Source of the DNA: Microbacteriaceae bacterium
GTDB taxonomy: Bacteria > Actinomycetota > Actinomycetes > Actinomycetales > Microbacteriaceae
Direction: 5' to 3'
Length of the DNA: 10,037 nucleotides
NCBI GenBank assembly: GCA_025463545.1
Contig: JAODAR010000013.1
Span: 1-10,037 of the forward strand
Shown: positions 5,466 to 10,037 of the stretch, one piece after another
Layout: every line of letters begins with the position of its first letter
How positions within the stretch are numbered: position 1 is the stretch's first letter
Position numbers and translations under genes: made by a program
Notes under the pieces: model-generated
What the model saw: only the letters and a program-made list of their open reading frames with translations
Database searches by the model: none
What the model was told of the DNA's origin: nothing

Positions 5466-6772
5466 TGGCAGTGTGGGACGACCTGACGGGACAGGCCGAC
5501 GCGATCGCCATCTTCCGTGCCGCGGCAGAGCATCCGCGGGTCGAGGCGCACTCGACCGCGGGGGGATCCGCCGCAACCACATACCCAGGCGCAACCACAG
5601 CCGCGACCACAACCGCAGCCGCGACCACAAACGCAGCCGCGACCACAAACGCAGCCGCAACCACAATCCCAGACCCGACCACAATCCCAGCCGCAACGGC
5701 ATCCACCCATAGCGCGATGACCCACTCCTGGCTCATCACCGGGCCACCGGGTTCCGGTCGCTCCAACCTTGCGTTTGCTTTCGCCACGGCGCTTCTGTCG
5801 CCCGGCACCCCGGAGGGCGATGAAGCCACCCGCCGGCAGGTCGACGCCCGCACCCATCCCGACCTCATCCTCCTCTCGACCGAGGGCGTGATCATCAAGA
5901 TGGATGCGGTGAAGGAAGCCGTCGTGCGCTCGCAGTACTCGCCATCCGTCGGCAGATACCGGGTTGTCGTCGTCGAAGACGCCGACCGCATGGTCGAACG
6001 CACCTCGAACGTGCTGCTGAAAGCGCTCGAGGAGCCGCCGGAACGAACCGTGTGGATCCTCTGCGCACCGAGTGAAGCGGACCTCCTCCCCACTATCCGA
6101 TCTCGGGTGCGCACGGTGCGGCTGCGGGTCCCGAGCGTCGCCGACGTCGCCGACCTGCTGGTGCGACGCGACGGAGTCGACCCACAGACCGCCGAACGCG
6201 CTGCCCGTCAATCCCAAAGCCACATTGGAATGGCCCACCGCCTCGCGACGAGCGCCGAGGCGCGAACCCGACGCGAGGAGACGCTGTCCACGGCCCTCGG
6301 CATCCGTTCGGTGTCCGCAGCGGTGAACGCGGCCGCGCGCATGATCTCGCTCGCCGGCGACGACGCCAAGGCGATCACTGAACTGAAGGATGCCGAGGAG
6401 CGGGCCGGCGTGCTTCGCTCGCTCGGGCTTGAAGAAGGCCAGGCGATCCCGATGCGGCTGCGCAGCCAGCTCAAAGACATGGAAGACGACCAGAAGCGGC
6501 GCGCGAAGCGGAGCCTCAACGACGGCATCGACCGCATCCTGGTCGACCTCACCACCCTCTACCGGGACATCATCATGGTGCAACTCGGCCGCGTGCAGTC
6601 GGTGATCAACCGGGAGATCCTGAGCGAGTTGGAGCTGGCCGCCGCATCCAGCACACCCGAAGCAACTCTCGCCACAATGGATGCAATCGCGCTCGCGCGG
6701 CAGAGGATCGAATCGAACGTCGCACCGGCACTTGCCCTCGAGGCCATGTTGGTGTCGGCGATTCGCCGGTAA
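5465..6772 (+). CDS. holB: DNA polymerase III delta' subunit with Ala/Thr repeat insertion
   Basis: HolB is the delta' subunit of the clamp loader, an AAA+-fold protein that helps load the beta sliding clamp at the replication fork. The protein has 435 residues. It starts MAVWDDLTGQ and has a Walker-A-like GPPGSGRS at 93-100 (Arg instead of Lys), a Walker-B-like VVVVEDAD at 167-174, then SNVLLKALEEPPERTVWILC and IRSRVRTVRL. The sensor motif reads SRV rather than the classical SRC, and the four zinc-binding cysteines of many delta' proteins are absent. Residues about 36-79, between FRAAAEHP and AMTHSWLITGPPG, are a low-complexity Ala/Thr segment encoded by an 18-bp minisatellite. This lies just before the core AAA+ fold, where a flexible loop could be tolerated. 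ATG 5465 has no ribosome site (see the leaderless promoter entry). Confidence 0.96.
   Translation: MAVWDDLTGQADAIAIFRAAAEHPRVEAHSTAGGSAATTYPGATTAATTTAAATTNAAATTNAAATTIPDPTTIPAATASTHSAMTHSWLITGPPGSGRSNLAFAFATALLSPGTPEGDEATRRQVDARTHPDLILLSTEGVIIKMDAVKEAVVRSQYSPSVGRYRVVVVEDADRMVERTSNVLLKALEEPPERTVWILCAPSEADLLPTIRSRVRTVRLRVPSVADVADLLVRRDGVDPQTAERAARQSQSHIGMAHRLATSAEARTRREETLSTALGIRSVSAAVNAAARMISLAGDDAKAITELKDAEERAGVLRSLGLEEGQAIPMRLRSQLKDMEDDQKRRAKRSLNDGIDRILVDLTTLYRDIIMVQLGRVQSVINREILSELELAAASSTPEATLATMDAIALARQRIESNVAPALALEAMLVSAIRR
5573..5710 (+). repeat. 18-bp minisatellite inside holB
   Basis: The octamer gc(a/g)accac recurs at 5573, 5591, 5603, 5621, 5639 and 5657, then as ccgaccac at 5675 and a decayed gcaacgg at 5693. 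Spacing is 18 bp except one 12-bp step, so every step is a multiple of three. The best-conserved units are ccgcgaccacaaacgcag-like (5619-5654) and encode ATTNAA hexapeptides; outer copies have diverged (IPDPTT). Confidence 0.92.
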
Positions 6773-6810
6773 CCAGTCCACACGGCGTCCCGCCGGGTAA
6801 CAGGCACGAA

Positions 6811-6816
6811 AGAGGA
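6811..6816 (+). promoter_or_regulatory. ribosome binding site of the lipoprotein hydrolase
   Basis: AGAGGA lies 4 nt before GTG 6821 and decides that start. It is the only clear Shine-Dalgarno in the 48-bp gap after holB, and its short distance from holB allows co-transcription. Confidence 0.6.
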
Positions 6817-6820
6817 ACCA

Positions 6821-8359
6821 GTGACCAGCACACGCCGCACCCGAGCGTTCACGGCGATCGCCGCCGCTCTCGCGCTCACCTTCGGGCTGAGCGGTTGCGT
6901 TCCATGGTTCCTGCCGCAGCCGGCGCCAGCCACCTCCACACCCACCGGCGAAAAGGTCGGGGGCGCGCTCGACCGCTTCTACAGCCAGACACTCGCGTGG
7001 AAGGACTGCGGCTCGGGCTTGCAGTGCACCACAGCTTTGGCCCCGCTCGACTGGACCGACCCGGCCGCAGGTGATATCGACCTCGCGCTGGTACGCCATC
7101 GGGCGACCGGTGACCGCCTCGGGTCGTTGCTGGTCAACCCCGGCGGGCCCGGCGCATCCGGCTACGACTTCGTCAAGGACTCACTCGACTATGCAACGGA
7201 TGCGAAACTGCAGGCCGGCTACGACATCGTCGGATTTGACCCGCGAGGGGTGGGGCGCTCGTCTGCGGTGAAATGCTACCCACCCGCGCAAATGGACCAG
7301 TACCTCTACGGCCTCACCGCTGCACAGCGCGGAACCGACGCCTGGATCGCCGAGCTGGAGAAGTCCGCCGCCGACTTCGGCGCCGCCTGCAACACGAACA
7401 CCGGAGACCTGCTCGGCCACGTTGACACCGTGAGCGCGGCCCGCGACCTCGACCTGCTGCGTGCGGCCCTCGGCGACACGAAGCTCAACTACCTTGGCTA
7501 CTCCTACGGCACCTTCCTCGGCGCCACCTACGCGGGCCTGTACCCGCACAAGGTCGGCCGGCTCGTCCTCGACGGAGCCGTCGACCCGTCGACCAGCAAC
7601 TTCGACGTCACCCGCATCCAGGCGCAGGGGTTCGAAAGCGCACTCCGCGCCTACCTCGCCAGCTGCCTCAAGGGATTGAAGTGCCCGTTCACCGGGACGG
7701 TGGACCAGTCGATGACCACGATCCGCGCACTGCTCGACTCGGTCGACGCCAGCCCGATCACGGCAACGGATGGCCGCCACCTTGGTTCAAGCGCGCTTCT
7801 CACCGCGATCATCTACCCGCTCTACCAGGCGACCGCCTGGACCTACCTCAGCGACATGTTCAACAGCGTCATGCACGGTGACGCCGACTACGCCTTCCAG
7901 CTCGCCGACGCCTACAACGGGCGCAATAAGGACGGCAGCTACTCCGACAACTCCACCGAAGCCTTCACCGCGATCAACTGTGTCGACTACCCGTACAACG
8001 ACGACCCCGGCTCCATGCGGGAGCAGGCCACGGCCATTGAGAAGGCGGCCCCCGTGATCGGCACGTACATGACTTTCGGTGACATCGGCTGCGCGAACTG
8101 GCCGTACAAGTTCACCGGTGAGCGCACCGAGATTCACGCCGCCGGTGCCGGTCCGATTCTCGTTGTCGGCACCACGAACGACCCGGCGACGCCTTATGTG
8201 TGGGCCCAGAATCTGGCCAGGCAACTCGACAGCGGTCATCTCGTCACCTACACCGGCGAAGGGCACACCGCCTACAACAAGTCGAACTCCTGCGTCAACA
8301 ACGCGGTCGACAGCTATCTGCTCGATGGAACGGTGCCGGGAGCAGATCCCAAGTGCTAG
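6821..8359 (+). CDS. secreted lipoprotein alpha/beta-hydrolase, tripeptidyl-aminopeptidase type
   Basis: A 512-residue serine hydrolase related to the Streptomyces tripeptidyl aminopeptidases (alpha/beta-hydrolase fold plus TAP-like C-terminal domain), which trim peptides from the N-terminus outside the cell. A basic N-terminus, a hydrophobic stretch and the lipobox LSGC (Cys26) mark it as a lipoprotein anchored on the outer face of the membrane. The oxyanion-hole segment NPGGPGASGYDF is at 107-118, followed by FDPRGVGRS at 139-147. The nucleophile elbow GYSYG gives Ser228. Asp454 in TTNDPATP and His482 in GEGHTAY complete the triad. Several Cys pairs (63/69, 281/288, 424 and others) suggest disulfides, fitting an extracellular location. 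The true peptide substrate cannot be told from sequence. It is probably co-transcribed with holB but functionally unrelated. Confidence 0.93.
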   Translation: MTSTRRTRAFTAIAAALALTFGLSGCVPWFLPQPAPATSTPTGEKVGGALDRFYSQTLAWKDCGSGLQCTTALAPLDWTDPAAGDIDLALVRHRATGDRLGSLLVNPGGPGASGYDFVKDSLDYATDAKLQAGYDIVGFDPRGVGRSSAVKCYPPAQMDQYLYGLTAAQRGTDAWIAELEKSAADFGAACNTNTGDLLGHVDTVSAARDLDLLRAALGDTKLNYLGYSYGTFLGATYAGLYPHKVGRLVLDGAVDPSTSNFDVTRIQAQGFESALRAYLASCLKGLKCPFTGTVDQSMTTIRALLDSVDASPITATDGRHLGSSALLTAIIYPLYQATAWTYLSDMFNSVMHGDADYAFQLADAYNGRNKDGSYSDNSTEAFTAINCVDYPYNDDPGSMREQATAIEKAAPVIGTYMTFGDIGCANWPYKFTGERTEIHAAGAGPILVVGTTNDPATPYVWAQNLARQLDSGHLVTYTGEGHTAYNKSNSCVNNAVDSYLLDGTVPGADPKC

Positions 8360-8409
8360 CGCGAGGCGCCTCATTCGTTGAGGTGTACAACATCGGCCGT
8401 CAGACCCGG

Positions 8410-8415
8410 TAAGAT
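8410..8415 (+). promoter_or_regulatory. possible -10 of the tRNA-Thr promoter
   Basis: TAAGAT lies 48 nt upstream of the mature tRNA start. The nearest -35-like hexamer, TTGAGG at 8378-8383, is too far (26-bp spacer), so the match is partial. The gap 8360-8462 also holds a small palindrome gaggcgcctc (8363-8372) and a hairpin CGAGG-aag-CCTCG (8442-8454) that would sit in the pre-tRNA leader. Confidence 0.3.
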
Positions 8416-8462
8416 TTGATGCTGTGTCACCGGGAATTCCGCGAGGAAGCCTCGTGGAACAC

Positions 8463-8535
8463 GCCGCCTTAGCTCAGTCGGTAGAGCGATTCACTCGTAA
8501 TGAATAGGTCAACGGTTCGATTCCGTTAGGCGGCT
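8463..8535 (+). tRNA. tRNA-Thr (anticodon CGT)
   Basis: A 73-nt complete cloverleaf. The acceptor stem is gccgcct (8463-8469) with aggcggc (8528-8534) and discriminator T. The D-arm is gctcagtcggtagagc. The anticodon stem attca/tgaat encloses the loop ctcgtaa with CGT at 8496-8498 (tRNA position 34), reading ACG threonine codons. The T-arm is acggttcgattccgt. CCA is not encoded. Integrative elements often use the 3' half of tRNA genes as attachment sites, and the degraded genes downstream suggest this one was such a site. Confidence 0.97.
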
Positions 8536-8547
8536 CTGGCAACGCCG

Positions 8548-8580
8548 ATGCCCCTCCACCGCAGGTGGAGGGGCATCTTT
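8548..8580 (+). terminator. Rho-independent terminator after tRNA-Thr
   Basis: A perfect 13-bp stem, atgcccctccacc (8548-8560) and ggtggaggggcat (8564-8576), with a 3-nt gca loop, followed by ctttcgtg. The T-run is short, but the stem is very stable and lies 12 nt after the tRNA, where its transcript should end. Confidence 0.85.
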
Positions 8581-8589
8581 CGTGATCTT

Positions 8590-8823
8590 CTATATCCACT
8601 GTCCAGTATGGATGATCTTGGCCTCGACCAGTTGAGTTGCATCATCAGTTGCATAACGACAGCTCTCGATGTCGGCGCGGCGGGTCGGCAGGTGGCCGAA
8701 GCAATCCATGATCGTCACTACGGTTCCCGCCGCTCATGCGCCGACGGAGGGGGCCCGGTGGCTGACGTACCGCTCGCCATGCATGCGTGCGTCGCGAATG
8801 CCGGAGGGTTCGAGGAGTTCCAG
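8590..8823 (-). pseudogene. remnant of a tyrosine-type integrase C-terminus
   Basis: Read on the minus strand, 8709 down to TAG 8590-8592 encodes MDCFGHLPTRRADIES and a 23-residue tail. This resembles the end of actinobacterial phage/ICE tyrosine integrases, where TMDxYGHLFP carries the nucleophile Tyr; here that position is Phe. The same frame continues upstream as AAGTVVTI, hits TGA at 8734-8736, and before it reads SGIRDARMHGERY, which looks like the HxxR box (GVRDARLHDxRH) with His at 8779-8781. The distance between the two motifs is about nine residues shorter than usual, so a small deletion is likely on top of the stop. No full-length frame exists. Position supports the call: it points at the tRNA-Thr gene about 55 bp away, the standard place for the integrase of a tRNA-integrated element. 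The homology is by eye only. Confidence 0.5.
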
Positions 8824-8924
8824 TCAGCCGCGTGTTACAGCGCTACCCCTTCTTGAAGGCCCAGGCGGGGACACCGACGAAGAGGCCGCGGCGTGACCCC
8901 GGAGCGGCTCGCATCGCTCGCAGC
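8824..8924. other. about 100-bp stretch without a supported gene
   Basis: This lies between the integrase remnant and the methyltransferase pseudogene. On the plus strand a frame ending at TGA 8894-8896 overlaps a GTG at 8893 that opens a 39-residue frame to 9012, but neither resembles a known protein and both cross the minus-strand remnants. It is probably decayed element DNA. Confidence 0.4.
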
Positions 8925-9815
8925 CTACGCCGGTGACCGAATCCATCCGGCCGGGCGCGCCGGTGACGGACATCGATCCATGCGGCTGGGGGTAGAGGTG
9001 TCAAGCCTGTGACGGACCACCGAATCCGCCTGACGCTGCTCAGTCCGAGAACGCTTGGATTCGCCGGAACTTGCGGAGCTCGGGCCAGCCCGGAAGACGA
9101 GCAGGTCCTCGTGCTGGATCAGCCATTGCGGGTCACCGGAAGCGACGGCCTCGCGCACGTTCTTCTGCTGGAAGAACGACGCCCGCGGTATGAGGACGCC
9201 GTCGCGGACTCCGGCGATGAGCGCGACGAGTTCCTCGACCAGCGTCAGCCCGGCGGCGACACCGGCCGCCGCGACCATGCCGGGGATGTCGATGAGTTCA
9301 CCGCGTGCCGGTATGGGCGGGCGGTGACGGCGACGTAGCCGCCGGGCCGCAGCACGGCCGCGCAGCCGGTGAGGATCTGGGTGAACCCGTCGGCGAGTTC
9401 GGCGTGGTCGGTGTAGGCGAGGTTCCCGGCGTCGCTGCCTGGTGGCGAGGCGGATGTTGTCGGCGGCGTGCTGCGCCCACTGGGGCTCGTACTCGACGCC
9501 GATGCCGTGGCGGCCGAGGTGCATCGCCTCGACGATGGTGGCGCCGATGCCGGCCATTGGGTCGGCGACCAGGTCGCCTTCCTCGGTGTAGGTGGCGATG
9601 AGGTAGCGGGGGATGGTGGGCAGCATCTTGCCCGGGTGGTCCATCGACGCGGCCGAGTACCGGCCACGTCGCATGTCCCGGGAGAGGATCTGGCCGGTCA
9701 GCAGGACCGAGCCCTGCGGTGATGACGGTGCTGCGCCTGGACGCCGTGCCTGGTTCGGGGGCCGCTCGCGGGGAAGCGCCGTGTGCACGAATCCGCCGGG
9801 GGCGCAACAGTCCAC
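8925..9815 (-). pseudogene. SAM-dependent (DNA) methyltransferase pseudogene, deleted and frameshifted
   Basis: The minus-strand frame from GTG 9815 encodes a recognisable N-terminal half: RRGRYSAASMDHPGKMLP, then the SAM-binding motif I in DLVADPMAGIGATIVEA and GIGVEYEPQWAQHAADNIRLATRQ. This is the pattern of the actinobacterial TRM11-like / N-4,N-6 DNA methylase group. At about 9435-9440 the homology jumps to another frame (NLAYTDHAELADGFTQIL, CAAVLRPGGYVAVTARPYR). At about 9303-9310 it returns to the first frame (GELIDIPGMVAAAG, LVEELVALIAG, RASFFQQKNVREA, HEDLLVFRA). The stretch that should lie between the first two blocks, about 50-60 codons including the catalytic TSPPYG-type motif, is missing. 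The second shift is explained by loss of one C (restoring RPYRHRGELID). The last ~50 residues before the stop at 8925 look like read-through. The enzyme cannot be active. Confidence 0.8.
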
Positions 9816-10037
9816 GCCATTGGTGCATGGCCTCGGTCAGGGTGTGCAGGCCGAGGCGGTCACCGCCGGGTCGAGGCAGTCCGGCCAGCAGCAGCGATAC
9901 GCCGCTGTCGGTGAGGTGCCGGATGCGGGCGGGCCGGGCACGGATGCTGGTGAGCCGGACTCGGCTGGTGTCACCGTCGGCGGCGAGGATGGCCGGGTGG
10001 CGGTGCAGGTACCGGGCGGCGCGGGCGACGGTTGGAT
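9800..10037 (-). CDS. unrecognised coding fragment entering from the right edge
   Basis: On the minus strand the frame with codons starting at 10035 is open from the window edge, with strong GC3 codon bias down to about 9800. It encodes segments such as ARAARYLHRHPAILAADGD, RVRLTSIRARPARIRHLTD and GVSLLLAGLPRPGGDRLGLH, ending TEAMHQWRGLLRP. The frame stays open formally to 9298, but below about 9815 the coding bias moves to the methyltransferase frame, so the original stop has probably been lost or overlaps. The composition (Arg-rich, short helices) could suit a DNA-binding or regulatory protein of the same element, but I do not recognise the family and assign no function. It is unclear whether it is intact upstream. 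Confidence 0.45.

Noticed and set aside
441..5710. Repeat arrays considered as CRISPR (441-491, 5105-5216, 5573-5710).
   Set aside because: Units are directly adjacent with no unique spacers and no cas genes nearby. Two of the arrays are translated.
4964..7099. Long minus-strand frame (about 711 codons) antisense to tmk and holB, with a Cys/Gly-rich repeat section.
   Set aside because: It is the mirror of strongly conserved plus-strand genes. Its CGRGCG-like section is only the holB minisatellite read backwards, and no known domain appears.
8548..8856. Plus-strand 102-codon frame starting in the terminator hairpin.
   Set aside because: It begins within the terminator stem, has no ribosome site or familiar motif, and crosses the integrase remnant, which explains the sequence better.
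8893..9012. 39-codon plus-strand frame (GTG 8893) overlapping an upstream stop as GTGA.
   Set aside because: The overlap looks like coupling but neither partner resembles a protein, and the right half is antisense to the methyltransferase tail.

Overview
The window reads as chromosomal DNA of a high-GC actinobacterium, most likely a member of the Microbacteriaceae (inference). The reasons are strong G/C bias at third codon positions, frequent GTG starts, a topoisomerase I with a Lys/Ala-rich tail and no zinc fingers, the gene order topA-tmk-holB next to the end of a Tad pilus locus, and the wording of the HolB protein.

Layout. Positions 2-907 (+) hold the end of a Tad (Flp-type) pilus operon: the C-terminus of a DUF4244 Flp-like pilin, a TadE-family pseudopilin, and a second TadE-like membrane protein whose N-terminus is built from an 18-bp tandem repeat. 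A small conserved-looking gene of unknown function (969-1205, -) lies divergent to topA, and the 241-bp gap between them carries two short tandem duplications. Positions 1447-5093 (+) are topA and tmk, overlapping by 4 bp and so probably translationally coupled. A 371-bp gene-free stretch follows, filled by a decayed 15-17-bp tandem array and a nested inverted-repeat block. It ends in a possible leaderless promoter for holB (5465-6772, +), which encodes the clamp-loader delta' subunit and contains an in-frame Ala/Thr minisatellite. A secreted lipoprotein alpha/beta-hydrolase of the tripeptidyl-aminopeptidase type follows 48 bp later. Next come tRNA-Thr(CGT) and its Rho-independent terminator.

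Beyond the tRNA terminator (8577-10037) the character changes. Nothing intact is visible. On the minus strand, pointing at the tRNA, lie a fragment resembling the C-terminus of a tyrosine integrase with an in-frame stop and its nucleophile Tyr apparently replaced by Phe, then a methyltransferase pseudogene with an internal deletion that removed its catalytic motif plus a separate single-base frameshift, then a coding frame running off the window edge. This is best read as the decayed end of an integrative element that once used the tRNA-Thr gene as its attachment site (inference).

How the genes work together: topA (supercoil relaxation), tmk (dTTP synthesis) and holB (clamp loading) are a DNA-replication housekeeping cluster, and the Tad genes belong to a separate surface-appendage locus. 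I see no new defence or other novel system. The distinctive signals are the concentration of unrelated minisatellites, including one inside an essential replication gene, and the element scar beside the tRNA.
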